A stretch of DNA of 64,000 nucleotides from Hesseltinella vesiculosa (taxonomy: Eukaryota > Mucoromycota > Mucoromycetes > Mucorales > Cunninghamellaceae), in contig MCGT01000001.1 of NCBI GenBank assembly GCA_002104935.1, positions 1,257,001 to 1,321,000 on the forward strand, given 5' to 3'. Position 1 is the stretch's first letter. Each line of letters opens with the position of its first letter. Of this stretch, positions 21,733 through 33,319 are shown in pieces. The notes under the pieces were generated by a model. That model was not told the origin of the DNA. It saw only the letters and a program-made list of their open reading frames with translations, and did no database searches. A program made the position numbers and the translations under genes.

Positions 21733-22500
21733 GGTGACAATGGAAGGTTTCAACTGAGAAGAAAAACAAGCTGCCTATTTTTTGTTTTTGTCCATTTTTT
21801 TTTTTTCGCCGGTAAAATAATGTTCCAGCCGCCATCCAATTGCTCGATTCATGGTGGATGTCCTCAGGGTTGCCATGGCAACGAATGACTCATTTTTAAA
21901 AACGTCGCCTACAGCATCGGTCAAAGGTCAGGCGATCATGAAGCCTGACCTCCTTAATGTTTCTTGGGTTAAGAAAAATAGGAGAAAAAAAAAGAGCTTG
22001 ATTCTCTTTGACCAGGTGCTTCCAAAAATAAAAAAAGTGTGTCCCATTTTTTTTTTGCACCTCGTCATAGCTTACCAGTTTGAAACTCTGATTTTCCCCC
22101 CGCCCAGTTTGGAAAATGAACACGTTGCATCCGTTTCAGTTCAAGAAAGTCTAATTCCTATTTTTTTTTTCATTGTTTTCGAAAAGTGCTGGTGGAAATG
22201 ATCAGTAAATTGCAAATGAAACGATTTTGGAAATAGTGTAAAATGGCGTCACATTTTTGTCTCACCCCAAAAAAAAAAAACATTCGAAAGAGTCACACAT
22301 TTCACACATTGCAATCTTTGTTACAGCAAAAACGTAGCCAATCAGGGCAAAGGAGAGTTTTTTTTTGCACTACAAAAAAAGTTTTTTTATTGTTTCCTTT
22401 TTCCTGCTTTCTTCCAATTTCCACATTTTTTTTCCCTTTCTTCTCTTCCATCCAACGGTTTGATTTCTATCACAAATTCTTCTCTTTGTTTAAAAGGGGT
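21733..22500. other. Divergent intergenic region
   Basis: Promoter space between ISD11 (minus) and the S/P-rich gene (plus). Pyrimidine-rich near 22380-22490 and with several T/A runs. No coding exon was recognised. Confidence 0.55.
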
Positions 22501-23163
22501 ATGATTGAAAGAATCTTCGATGTCAATGAACCTATCGCCTCCAAAACAGTGGTCGCCTATGATTTAGCTCCCTCCGATCAACTGAATCATATCCGGTCAT
22601 TTGTTTCGCTTGCCAAACGCAATCAACTGGCTTCCATCAACAAGGACAATAAAAAGAAACTCACCTTTGATGATCTAATCAGTGGCCTGCCATCACCTCC
22701 TGTGGAAAGCCCTCTCAGTGAATTCCCTAGCCCACCTGCTCCAAACACAAGCGACACACCTCCCATGACGCCCAACACCAGTGTTTCCTCCTCCTCCTCC
22801 ACTGCCTCTGGCCCCACCTTCTCGGCCTCGTCTCTGTCCAAGCAAGATATCCAAGAAAAGCTACAAGCATTGCGAAGCGAGAAACATCGACTGTTCCAAC
22901 TGATGAAACAAGCGATTCAGCAAGATGTCGAAAAGGCCAAGCAACAGCCTCAACCCTCCCCTTCTTCCAGCTGGTCAGGTGCCATTCCCACTCCTCCCAC
23001 TGTCTCTCGCAAATCCTCACTTTCCTCTACCAATTCCTCTCCTCGTCCCAGTTGGTCTCGGCCTGTACATCGTTCTCAGTCTTATCAGCCTCAAAGCCGC
23101 CCTCATCCCTATCAACGCCCTCTTCCTGCTGCTGGACAACAACAATCCCGTTATTTGTATTGA
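22501..23163 (+). CDS. Ser/Pro-rich protein of unknown function
   Basis: Single-exon gene of 220 residues. The N-terminal 60 residues look ordered (MIERIFDVNEPIASKTVVAY, then DQLNHIRSFVSLAKRN). A long Ser/Pro/Thr-rich tract follows, then a predicted helix EKLQALRSEKHRLFQLMKQA, and a second low-complexity tail rich in Pro, Ser and Gln. I do not recognise the family. The conserved-looking N-terminus plus an isolated helix suggests a scaffold or regulatory adaptor, but this is inference. Codon use is like that of its neighbours. The start ATG follows a T- and A-rich leader without an obvious upstream in-frame ATG. Confidence 0.6.
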   Translation: MIERIFDVNEPIASKTVVAYDLAPSDQLNHIRSFVSLAKRNQLASINKDNKKKLTFDDLISGLPSPPVESPLSEFPSPPAPNTSDTPPMTPNTSVSSSSSTASGPTFSASSLSKQDIQEKLQALRSEKHRLFQLMKQAIQQDVEKAKQQPQPSPSSSWSGAIPTPPTVSRKSSLSSTNSSPRPSWSRPVHRSQSYQPQSRPHPYQRPLPAAGQQQSRYLY

Positions 23164-23496
23164 ATTTGTTATTTTCCTCTTTGTGTATATTTTTTTACTT
23201 GCCCACCTCTCTCTCAAAAAGAAAATTGTATAGCTCTTTCTCCTTTTTTTTTTTTTTTTCTTTACTCCCTTTACTTGCCCTCCTTATCTTTATTATTTTC
23301 CCTTCTTTTCCTCCTTATCACCCCAACCTGAAATGTATATCTTTCTCTCTTTTCTTTCTGTACTTTTAATGATAAAGGAAACCTAGCTAGGTTTTGTTTT
23401 TTTATAATGCTTTTAGATTTGTATTTTCCTTCAAGGAAAAAAAATGCAAGGGATATAAGTTACAAATGCTGAAAAAATGAGGCGTAAAAAAGGAAA
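23164..23496. other. Convergent 3' spacer
   Basis: Very pyrimidine-rich 3' region of the S/P-rich gene and 3' end of the methyltransferase gene. Nothing else was seen. Confidence 0.5.
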
Positions 23497-24859
23497 TTAT
23501 GCGACAGGTTTTTTGGCTTGCCAGCAATGGAATCGAGAATAACTTTTGAATTCATCAAATTCATCGAGTAAGGCTTGCATGGCTACGTCGTAGTCTTGTG
23601 AGGACATGGACCAGATATGAGCATAGTATGATTTGCGGTTTCGATACGAGGCTTTTTGGATGCCTTGATTAATAAAGCCCAGCTGTTTGCCTTGAGCGTC
23701 TTCGGGCCACTCGCCCAAAGGGATGTCGTAGGTGGCATGATCTTCCAATTCCAGCTGGATGCTTTGTTCTTGTGCCAGATCCAGGATCATGGTATCAAAA
23801 GATTGGGTGTGATTGAAGTCCATGCCCTTGGTTTGGTATTCTTGTTCCATGAATTGATCAAAGGCGCTCTGGATCGGTCCTGGTCGTTGATGTCCAGCTT
23901 CAGCCTCGACCCATTCAATGTAGCCGCCAGGTTTCACCACACGGATGGCTTCTTTGATCAAGTGTTGCATCTGTTCCTTGGTCACCCAGGCACCAAGGCC
24001 ACGTTGGAATACCCTAACAACAAAACAAAGTATAAAAAAAAGTGAGTGTCCAGCCTCGGCCACGCCTTTATTTTTTCAGCACTTACAGATCCACTGAGTT
24101 GGTGGCCATGGGCCAGGGTTGGAACAAATTCGTTTGGACATATTCAACGTTCGAAGGCACGCTGCTTAGCGAGGAGACTGAGCGAGGGTCCATGCCGATA
24201 ACTTTGCTGTTGGGGTAGGCATTAGCCATTTCCAGCGCCCAAATCCCGTTGTTGGTGCCCACTTCCAAAATCACGTCGGCAGATTCCAATTTTTCAATAG
24301 CCATGCTATTGGCATGCCGGGTGCTTTTCAAAAGGTAGTGCTACACAAAAAAAAAAAAAAAAAAAGATAAATGAGATGCGTGAGGCTGTTCCACGAAGTT
24401 GAGAGATCACAAAAAAAAAAAAAAAAGTTCGGTGCCATATTTGGCAAAAAACCGAGCAAGAATTTTTCAGGGCGCACAGAGCCAATAAAAATTTTTTTTT
24501 ACAGTTTCCCCCCCCCAAAAAAAAAAAAAAAATGGCGGACGTACCTGACGCTGTAACCGATCGAATTCCATCAAGTCCTCGGGTGACTTGACCGAGCTTG
24601 GCTTCCGTTTAAATGTGGGGGTGGTGGGAGAACGAAGACTGACGATGGAGGAGCGACGGCGGTTCTGGTGATGAAGTCGTAGCGAGGGAGGTGGTGAGCG
24701 GTGGGAAATAGTGCTTCGTCGCCGGGCAGTGGGAATGGTAGAGCCACTGGAGATTTGAGATGGATGGAGATGGCTGGAACTGTTGGAATTCATCATGGAC
24801 GCCCCTTTTTTCTGTCGCCGGGTGGCTTTGTCCATAACTCGACTAGGTTGATTACCCAT
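23497..24859 (-). CDS. SAM-dependent methyltransferase with Ser/Arg-rich N-terminus
   Basis: Three exons (about 24546-24859, 24087-24341, 23497-24013). The N-terminus MGNQPSRVMDK fits an N-myristoylation signal (Gly2, Ser6) and is followed by a Ser/Arg-rich unstructured segment. The class I methyltransferase core begins after FDRLQRQ-HYLLKSTRH, with motif I ILEVGTNNGIWALEMA, the acidic loop KVIGMDP, the post-I segment VEYVQTNLFQPWP and motif III VVKPGGYIEWVEAE. Many paralogues of this type occur in Mucorales, with unknown substrates. The myristoylation idea is inference from six residues. Intron 1 is rich in A/T homopolymers. Confidence 0.8.
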
Positions 24860-26490
24860 GTTTTAAATAGTTGTTATAAGGAGCACAAGTAAAAATATGT
24901 TTGTATTCAAGAGAGAAGACTGGAAAAAAAAGAGAAGAAAAAGAAGAAAGAAAAACGGGAAGCAAGAAAAAAAGAGCGACTAAATACCCCTTTTAGGAAA
25001 TGAAAACGACACTAAACATAGGCGAAAATAGACAAGCCCTGGAGGATCGGCACGGTTCAGCAAGACTTGCTCTTTATTGGTTTCCTCCTCCGGTTGAAGT
25101 CGTACCAATGAGACCAACCTAGGCAACGGACGGAGCCTTTTTATTTTTTCTTTATTGAGCCGTAGTCCCGCCCGTGAATGTCGTCATTTACTTAATCACC
25201 TTGTTGACCAATAGCACTAGCTAGCCAACTTCGCCGATACTTTGGAAAGTGCTTACAAGTTTCTTTGTAATTAATCACGCCACGGCAGTCAACGATGGAA
25301 ATCAAACTTCATTTGATCTCTCCGTTTTTCCAATTGGGCAGCGCATGGTTTTTTTTCTCTTTCTCACCTCTCATTTATCGCTGGCCAATGAGAGTGCATC
25401 GGCCTCGTGGTAATTTACCCTTTCATTTTTGCTACCCCACACTTTTTTTTTTATCTTTTGCTCCTCTCTTTTTTCATTTGTCTCTTTTCTCTACCACAGT
25501 GTCACCCTGTTGAAAAAAAGTGGTTGTGCCACATTTTTGGATCCACAAAAAGGAAACTTCTCGGATGTGACAAATTGATTCGGCGTTACCCGAATGTCCA
25601 CCGAGAACTTTCGAAAAAAAAAAGACAACGTACGAGTTTGACCCTAACTTCACGCTGAGAAGGATTGGGAAAAACGTTTACTCGTTTACTCAGGTACAAA
25701 AGAGATTGGAATTTTCGATGCCTTCGGAGCAAATGCTGTCGACAACGAATGATTTACCTGGAACTGGCGCTGACCCCAAGATCACTCATCGGCGACGGAT
25801 GGACAGCCGACATCCAATCGGGAACCAGTCCATGGGGTTAGTTCACCGTTGCCTTCACAAACAGGTGCAAGTGGATTTTCTGTGTGCAAAAAGGATTAGC
25901 CGAGCTTCTTCTTTTTTTTTTTTTTGCTGACGACGTCGGTGGCCATTGGGCCTTTTATTATTGTCACAGATGGAAAGATCGTCTTGGTATCATGTGAAAA
26001 AAGGTCTCTTTTCCTTCATGAGCCAAGAGCTTGGGCCAAGATCGCCGCAAAATTGAACCTGCATGACTTCCTCGTTTTCATTTTCTGTTTCCATCCGACG
26101 ATGCTATTATGTTTCGCTCATGTCATACGTTTAGTTGGATAGAGATGAGCTGAGATGATCTAAGATGGGCTATAAAAAGCTCGTAGTAATTGACACCTTG
26201 ACAAGCACCATGAAAGATAAAGAAGCCTACCGTCAACACGCCTTATTCAGCTGGGAGCCACATGCATTGCGTGACAATCAGCGAATCCCCGACGCTGCCC
26301 AAAAAAAAAAAAAAAAAAAAGCGGTTTTCTCGTCTCCTGCTTAGTTTTCAATTTTTTTCTTTCTTTTTTTTTTATTCCTTCATATCTCTATTGCATTCTT
26401 CAAGGTCATTAGTCTCCTACTTGAAAAGTGCTTGCTAGCCGTTGTCCACGTCCCATTCTCTTAATCGTATTTTTTTTTCGAAACCTCTGA
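24860..26490. other. Long divergent intergenic region without recognised gene
   Basis: About 1.6 kb between the methyltransferase and the ArfGAP gene. There are short open stretches between 25500 and 26130, but no frame continues for long and I could not match any family. They may be an old gene relic. A poly-A run lies near 26301-26320, and a T-rich leader precedes the ArfGAP start. Confidence 0.45.
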
Positions 26491-29400
26491 ATGGCATCAG
26501 ACGTGAAAAGTTCCGATCAACAGCTTGATCCTTCGCCACTTCAACATCAATGTGCTATTGACTTTGCCGATGACGGTCCAGTGTTCCGAGCCACCATCTC
26601 ACAGCTGGAAAATCGAACTGGTACGCTGAAAAACAATGTAAAGCGACTGATGAAGGCTGCCACATTGGCCATGGAGATCAATGAACAAGCCTGCCAAGCC
26701 GACGATACGTTTATGCAGGCACTTCAAGAAACGCCCAGCCTTGAGCCACTGTTCACCCACTTTCTGGAAAAATCTTGGCAATCCCTGTCCCAGAACCGCA
26801 GACAAATGCTCCAATCCATGCAAACCCTCCTTCTTGTCCCGTTGCAAAAGCTTTACGACTACGACATCAAACCTGCCGACAGCAAAAAGCGCCATTTCGA
26901 AGAGACCAGCAAGGACTATTATGCTTCCTTGGCCAAATACCTGGCCACCAAACCCCCGTCCTCTTCCACCTCGTCGGACACGATAGCCGCTGCCGCAGAT
27001 TTGGACCCAGCCAGTCTCCACCAACCGCCCGACGTTTCCAACCAGCGCCGACCGTCCACCAGTGCTGGTGCATCATCGCCCATGCCACCTCGTCCGTCCG
27101 CAGAGCTTTGTCAATCACCACCTCCGACTTCGGCCGTCCTGAACAAAAAATTGCTTCGCGATCAGACCTTACGGCGCAAATCCACCGACCTCGACACCAA
27201 GCATCAAGCCAAGCAAGGCCAATTTGACCTGAGCCGCTTTGATTACTACAACTACCTGATGGACCTCAATGGCGGCATGAAAGATCAAGAAATACTGTAC
27301 ATGATGCTTGCCCAATGCCGTCGCCAGTATGACTTTTACCAGACCATTGCCTCCGATATGCAGGCCACGAGATCTGGCATGGCTTCCTTGGCAAACCTCC
27401 TGGCCCAAGCTTCCTCTGAACAGCAGACCATCAACAAGGAGCGGTCTGAAAAACGGCGGCAATTGCAGAACAAACTCATGGACCAGCTCCCGCCCTCCTC
27501 AGCTACTTCACATCCGCCTTCGTCGCAGCAGCCATCGGCTAGTCCTGCCGAGCCTCGCTTCAGCACCACGTCCTTCACCCATTCTCGACTGCCGATGTCA
27601 CCCTCCGTCCCCACCGTCTCTGCCCTTTCTCATGCCAATCCATCCCTAGCTCAAGGCGCCATGGCTTCACCCAAGTCATTCTCCACTTCCCCTATTTCGA
27701 ACGAGTCCTCTGCGCTGTCGCTGTGCTTGTCTCCCACCGTGCTCGCCCGTACGTCCATGGAAAGCGAAGATCGCCGCGATCGCACCTGCCGCCGAAAAGA
27801 AGGCTTTCTGTTCTCCCCATCCAAACCAAGCACGAGCACCTGGCACAAGTAAGTTTTCAAAACCAGAAGGAGCGTCTTACTGACCTACTCTTCTAAAAGG
27901 CACTGGTGTGTGCTTAGTGGCGGCCAATTGCAGGAATACAGCAACTGGAAACGGCACCTGGAGGTGCATAATGGGCCTATCGATTTACGATTCGCAACGG
28001 TGCGTGAAGCTCGGTCATCTGATCGCCGATTCGTGTTTGAGATCATCACACCCCAGTTCACTCGCATGTATCAAGCCACCTCTTATGACGATATGATCAG
28101 CTGGATTCATTCGATCACCAATGCCATTGAGTATGCCTTGAACCATTCTACCCCTGCCGATGCATCCATGCTGACTCCCCAAGCCGCTACCCTTCACCAT
28201 CAGCACACCTCCTCGTCCTGTTCGGAGGACCCGGCTTTGGCGTCGTCTACCCAGTCGCCCCACGCTGCCATCCAACAGAACTCGCTCCTGTCCAGTGTCC
28301 CGACTTCGTCCTCTCCCATGCAAAAGAGCCTCAGCAACCAGAGCCCAACCGTCAAGTCACCCAACACCAGGGAAGAGCATCGTCGAAAATCCTGGAAAGA
28401 CCACGGCCGGTCCATCAGCAGTGTCCTACAGCATGGTCTCCGCCGAAAGAAGCACCACTCTGCTTCGCTGTCCTTGGGCGATGCCTACCCAAGCTTGCCA
28501 CCTGTGCCGCTCTCGCCCATCGCCCGTTCCATCACCCCGCAAGATCTCCGATCCATCCTCTGCGACTCGGATCCCTCCAACCACTTTTGTGCCGACTGCC
28601 AAGCTGATAATCCGGAATGGTGCTCCATCAATCTAGGCGTGATCATTTGTATCGGTAAGTTCCCAATAGCGGAGAAAAGATAGCGTGACTTTATATTTTT
28701 TTTTCTTGCGTTAGATTGTTCAGGCATTCATCGAAGCATGGGGACGCACATCAGCAAGGTGCGATCTTTGACCCTGGACACAACGTCCTTCACTGTGGAT
28801 TGTGTGGAGATGCTCAAGCAGCTGGGCAATGGTCGAGTCAATGCGATTTTAGAAGCGACCTTGACGGGCAATAAGAAATCGCTTGATCGCCAGAGCTTTA
28901 TCGTGGACAAGTACCAGCATCATCGTTATGTCCAGCCATCATCCAGCACAACCCCAGAGGACGACAACGATGCCATGGCCGCCAATGCAAGCGATGCCAC
29001 TGACCTGCTGTGGACCGCCTTGGACCAAGACGACGTGTACCTTTCCCTCAACGCCTTGCTCACCGGTGCTAATGTAAAAGCCAGGCGACCCAGCACCTCT
29101 ACCATCATCACCCTCTCGTCCATGGACGACCATCCTGACGAACCGCCATTGGGTGACGAGATCCATTTACCCGTGTTGGATGCGCAGGGCAATGTGGTGG
29201 CTGGCCAAACAAATGCTATTCGGATCTCCACCCGACGCCTCTCGTCGCCCTCGGGCAGCGATTCCTCCTTCGACTCCTCTACTACCAACGAAGATATGCT
29301 GTCCACCATCGAAACTGCTCTGATGCACCCACGCGCTGTTGACCCCACCACCACTGCATTCCCTGCCGCCGAACTGCTCATCCAGAATGGTGCACCCATT

Positions 29401-29538
29401 GATTTTCTCGCCGACCGATCGTCCTTTTTATCTCCTCTGTCCATCCAATACATCAATACCAAGTTTAAAATCCGTGGCCTTGCTCCTCTACCCATGCCTG
29501 TTCTCTCCTCCTCAACTGCCCCAGCCCCGTCCCTTTAG
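26491..29538 (+). CDS. BAR-PH-ArfGAP protein (ACAP/Cnt type)
   Basis: A GTPase-activating protein for Arf, acting at curved membranes. Three exons give about 975 residues. An N-terminal BAR-like helical region (about residues 20-160, with PLQKLYDYDIKPADSKKRHF) is interrupted by Ser/Pro-rich linkers and resumes with DYYNYLMDLNGGMKDQEILY. The PH domain spans the first intron (KEGFLFSPSKP, TWHK-HWCVLSGGQLQEY). The ArfGAP zinc finger is FCADCQADNPEWCSINLGV with IICI-DCSGIHRSMG, and includes the arginine finger and the HISKVRSLTLD segment. There are no clear ankyrin repeats at the C-terminus. The second intron splits the zinc finger just before its second CxxC half. Confidence 0.9.
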
Positions 29539-29719
29539 AACCCTCTCATTTTTTTTTTTGATACCCACCACCCTCTCTGCTATTTATTTGCTGACTACGT
29601 GTAGACTTTTTTCTTCTTTTTTTTTTCTTCTGCGCAATGTAATTAATATTTTATTTTAATTCTGGTCATCAAGAGTTGGTATCCATGGAGAAAGCATTAG
29701 CAAGGGTCCAAGTGTGTAT

Positions 29720-31067
29720 TCAGCATTGTGAGTGACCATGGTCGGTAAATGTGGCGGCATTGATGATGCCTTCTGAGACAAGCTGTTCAAATGACCAGAC
29801 ATCGGCATGGATGGCGTTTTTCAGGGCCCAAAAGGTGCCGCCGGCTCCTTGACCATGCTGGAAGGCATCGGCTTGGGAGTCGATGAATTTCTGTTTCCAG
29901 TCAGTGTCGTTATAGCCGTCGAAAGTAGCCAAGGAGAATTCACCATAGAGCACAGGCAGATGGAATGTGTCAGCCTTGTAGACACACACTTGATTCAAAA
30001 TCGAGGCTTCAGCCGTGACAGTCCCTGAGTAGCTAATAAAGTTAAAAGTCAGCATCGCTCGTTTTTTTTTTTCTGTCTTGTCCAATGACACCTGCGCAGT
30101 ATTTTTTTTTTTTCTGTCTTGTCCAATGACACCTGCGCTTTTTTTTTTTTTTTTCTGAATTGCCCAATGCCACTTACGCCCAATAAGGATGCATGTCAAG
30201 AACAGCCAGGGCAGATGCTGGCAGGAAATCATCCCAGTAACCGGTGCCCAAAAAGGCATCATGGAACACCATGGGCAGCTTGTAGGCTGATTTAGACAGG
30301 ATGGTATAGGCTTGGGTATAAAATTGACGCAACATCGCTTTGCTGGAATCGTCGTTTGCATGCGGTTCATTGGCCACCTCCAGACCAGAAATGGTATTTT
30401 TTAACTTTGGCTCCAGCCCATTGATCCAGTCCACGATCGCTTGCACCGTCTCTAAACCCCGCATGACGTTGTATGCCGAGAAAAAGCCCTATCAAAAGAG
30501 GCAAAGGGGTAAACCTACTTTTGGATCCCCACCAATATTTTTTCCTCTTACGATGGAGCCAATGTAGCCGGAGTGGGCTTCCCCGTTTTGGGAACCGGGT
30601 AGGCCATGCAGATCAAGGAGAGCCTTGATGTTGTGTTTGGCGCAGTAGCCCAAGATGCGCTGGAGCGCTGCTTTCTGACCGCCATTGGCAATGTATGGCT
30701 CACCAAGGTCTGGTGTAATGAATGCCCAGTAGCCCACCGGGATGCGCACATGGTTGGCCTTGACCGAAGCTAGAGTGGCAATGTCGCTTTCCACTATCCA
30801 CGAGTCCCAATGGCGTTGTAACAAGGCAGCCGCATCAGGCACCTTGGCCGAAAATGTCCATTCGTCTTGTGCATTTGAGCCAGCCTCTTGGAAAACATCG
30901 TCGCCCATCCATCGCTCCAAGATCAGCCAGTTGCCCAGGTTGGCTCCCCAGACCTTGTTGGTGGAAAAGTCCCAAGTGATCTTTGAGGTTTCTTTGGCAA
31001 TCGGCCGAGCTTGAGCCTGCCAGATGGTCATCAAGCCCATCAAGACTAAACCAGCAATGGCTTTCAT
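29720..31067 (-). CDS. EXG1: Secreted glucan 1,3-beta-glucosidase, GH5 family
   Basis: A cell-wall exo-1,3-beta-glucanase. The signal peptide MKAIAGLVLMGLMTIWQAQA is followed by the GH5_9 start VWGANLGNWLILERWM. Conserved residues visible: HVRIPVGYW, ALLDLHGLPGSQNG, the acid/base Glu in GLEVANEPHAND and the nucleophile Glu in PVLYGEFSLATFDG. Three exons, about 400 residues, close to family length. The second intron (about 30037-30178) contains three imperfect copies of a segment of about 30-60 bp with T-runs. The gene converges with the ArfGAP gene, with about 180 bp between the stops. No C-terminal GPI signal was seen. Confidence 0.93.
30059..30178. repeat. Tandem repeat inside EXG1 intron
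   Basis: Three imperfect copies of a unit of a T-run plus CTGTCTTGTCCAATGACACC; the last is diverged to CTGAATTGCCCAATGCCAC. Because each unit carries a T-tract and a CTG segment, the intron has probably grown by duplicating its own 3' splice region. Confidence 0.8.
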
Positions 31068-32069
31068 GTGTTGGAAATGTAGGTGAAAAAAAGGAAAGAG
31101 AAAAAGGGTATTGAGTTGCTAAGTTAAAGAGAAGAAGTGTGCCGAAAAAAAAAATTGCAAGAGCGGGTCGTCATTTATAAACCTACGATCACGATGACAA
31201 AAAAAAAAAAAAAAAAAGCAAAAATGACGGCGCCGAGCCTTTAGCCATCCCCAAAATAAAATCATTCCCAGACACCTCTTCTCTTGGTTTTTGTCCTGCT
31301 TCCTCACCTCCTCTATCCGTCACTGTGCTGCTCTGAGAAAAAAGGCAAAAGGAGGACAATAACTGATGTACGTGAAGAAGATAATGACCACACGAGGTAG
31401 AAAATCTATGCAGCCCAAGCATGCGCACGTTCTACAAGAAGCCAAAAAGGATCTCAAACCTTGCGTAGCATTTGTGCCTGACTGGTGCCAAAAATAAAAG
31501 TCCGTTCAGGCACCAGCTACCCAGGTACAGCATTGATTTCCCGTCGTCGCTGTCTGCGGTTCCTTGCTTTGCAAATTCTCGGGCAGATCACTCTAGTGTT
31601 GCTGAAAACTGCCGTATAATTTCATCTTATAAAGCAAGTCGTCTCGCAAACGAAAAAGAGTAAGCCGGGGTCAAAGCGGCTGCCTGAGCAATAATGGGCC
31701 CCGCTTTTTTGAAAGGAAGCGCAGCAACTTGACTAAGCCTTTTCGGCAAAAGTTCTGCCTTTCTGCCAATGTCATCGTTCTCCGCCGCGTCTAGACGGGG
31801 TCGTGTGTTTCTGGGCACCAACAAAAAAGAAAGGGCACTCGCCTTCTGCTGGCTGACATATCCATGCACTATGCTGCTAATGTTATACTAGGCAACAGGT
31901 ATGGTTTTCTCTTTATGATTTCTTTTTTTATTATTGATAAATGGATCAATAGTGGGGGCATATTTTTTAAGCAATCCCTGATGCATTGAGCAAGGTGCTC
32001 CGTTTTAATTTTTTTTATCATTCAGTGTCTTTTTTCTTATGCTCTTTTTTTTTTTTGCTTCTCGATAAC
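31068..32069. other. Intergenic region between EXG1 and recombinase-like locus
   Basis: EXG1 promoter side with T/A runs (A run near 31200-31217). A minus-strand open frame at 31627-31869 has no recognisable family. The left border of the mobile-DNA nest must lie somewhere here, but no terminal inverted repeat could be fixed by eye. Confidence 0.45.
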
Positions 32070-32417
32070 ATGATTGATCATATGCTAACGTATGGACAAG
32101 CATGCTGTCTCGTTCTTAGTCTGCCACCAACAGATGAAAACCGAAAAAAAGCAAATGATTACTTCGATGGAAGTCTCTTGGAGGTGTGCTTTGTTGGTTC
32201 TCTTGGTCCAATGCGCCCCATTGCTATTGGCAAGGATGTCATGGCTCGTGATCCTTTCACATTCCAGTCATACACTACGACTCGCCCTTCCACTCCTTCT
32301 GATGCTGTTGAATGCTCATCTGGAAACCCTACTGTAAAACATTTTGCTGGTGATGTAGATGAAATGCCTGCTCATGATCCGTTGCCTCTGTCAAAGGCAA
32401 GTGTTCTGCATTATTGA
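32070..32417 (+). CDS. N-terminal ORF of recombinase-like locus, copy A
   Basis: An open frame of 115 residues starting at the ATG of MIDHMLTYGQACCLV. It contains VGSLGPMRPIAIGKDVMARD, which is duplicated in inverted orientation at about 33320-33700. I do not recognise a domain. It ends 8 bp before the next ATG. It may be the first exon of a single gene with the two ORFs that follow; a splice from GCA/AGTGTTCTG to GAAGCAG would need an intron of only about 23 nt, so separate ORFs or a decayed gene are also possible. Confidence 0.4.
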   Translation: MIDHMLTYGQACCLVLSLPPTDENRKKANDYFDGSLLEVCFVGSLGPMRPIAIGKDVMARDPFTFQSYTTTRPSTPSDAVECSSGNPTVKHFAGDVDEMPAHDPLPLSKASVLHY

Positions 32418-32425
32418 AGCAGACC

Positions 32426-32650
32426 ATGTCATCCACTGAACCAAACAACAAGGAACGATACGAGAAGATCATTGTGTGCAAGGATGTTTTGAACGAAATC
32501 CTGACCGAATACTTTGGCGAAGGTCGTGTCGCTCAACCCAGTTTGGAACAATGGCTCGGAAGTGATGGATCGTTTGGCCGAAGCACTCGATTGACATTTC
32601 AAGGCTGCAAAAAGCGTGGACGTTGGTTGTGGGTTTTGAAAGAACAATAG
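32426..32650 (+). CDS. Helix-turn-helix-like ORF of recombinase-like locus
   Basis: A 74-residue frame with the segment VLNEILTEYFGEGRVAQPSL followed by GRSTRLTFQGCKKRGRWLW. The layout, a short helical unit followed by a small hairpin ending in a Trp-rich strand, recalls the MerR-like DNA-binding N-terminus of IS607 TnpA, but the similarity is only structural in flavour. It stops just 7 bp before the recombinase-like ORF, in a different frame. A frameshift or a very short intron between them cannot be excluded. Confidence 0.4.
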   Translation: MSSTEPNNKERYEKIIVCKDVLNEILTEYFGEGRVAQPSLEQWLGSDGSFGRSTRLTFQGCKKRGRWLWVLKEQ

Positions 32651-32657
32651 TATTACC

Positions 32658-33179
32658 ATGGATGCACACTCTTCGTATATCCGCCATGTTCAAGGATCAG
32701 ACATTGTCACCATAGGGTATGCAAGAAAATCACATAGCAATGAATCCAATGATACTCGCGTGCGCCTCCTCCAAAAAATGATCGACAAGCTGCGTTCCCG
32801 GTGCTTAGCAAGAAAAGTGTTTGTGTCTCCTCGCTCTAACTCTTCCATGGCGTTGGAAAAGCGTGACATGACCATCTCCAACAATGGCGTGCTCGACAAA
32901 CTGGAGCACTGCAACGGCACAATGCAGGATCTCATTCATCGCCTACGAACAAACCGCAAGCCTATCCGCTTGGTCGTCGTCGATTACGCTGGCCTCTCCA
33001 CTGATTTTGGTGACATCCAAGCATTGTTTGAAAAATATGAGCAATTTGTTGAAGTCGTTGTGGATTTGGACTATGGATTTGAACTGATCTCACGTCAAGA
33101 CATCCTGAATGATAATGGTGTATCTCCCAAGTTTAATTGCCGTGTTGGCCCCAAAAAGAGAAGTCTAAGCATGTCATGA
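32658..33179 (+). CDS. Divergent serine-recombinase-like protein, copy A
   Basis: 173 residues. The N-terminal core IVTIGYARKSHSNESNDTRV resembles the start of resolvase/invertase and IS607 TnpA catalytic domains (consensus GYxRVSxxxQ), with the candidate nucleophile Ser at codon 32730-32732 and the preceding Arg. A later strand-helix unit, RLVVVDYAGLSTDFGDIQAL followed by FEKYEQFVEVVVDLD, corresponds to the resolvase segment that normally carries DRLxR. Here the catalytic arginines of that segment are not seen. Either the family has diverged in its chemistry or the copy is inactive. A truncated second copy lies at 35740-36275 and a Fanzor gene lies next to it, the arrangement expected of an IS607-like TnpA-TnpB element. 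Confidence 0.5.
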   Translation: MDAHSSYIRHVQGSDIVTIGYARKSHSNESNDTRVRLLQKMIDKLRSRCLARKVFVSPRSNSSMALEKRDMTISNNGVLDKLEHCNGTMQDLIHRLRTNRKPIRLVVVDYAGLSTDFGDIQALFEKYEQFVEVVVDLDYGFELISRQDILNDNGVSPKFNCRVGPKKRSLSMS

Positions 33180-33319
33180 TTTACCTTGTTTCCCCTCTCA
33201 CTTAGCACATCATCATTTCATCTTTTTTCCCCCGTATACATACCCAACTTTTATTTGCCTATGATCCCTGAAAGTTATAAATATAAAAATGAGAGTACAG
33301 CAGCTAACTCAATAAAGGA

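Noticed and set aside
25500..26140. Gene relic before the ArfGAP gene
   Set aside because: Short open pieces in changing frames gave no recognisable motif; cannot be told from chance.
31627..31869. 80-codon minus-strand frame
   Set aside because: No recognisable motif and no similarity to the nearby mobile genes.
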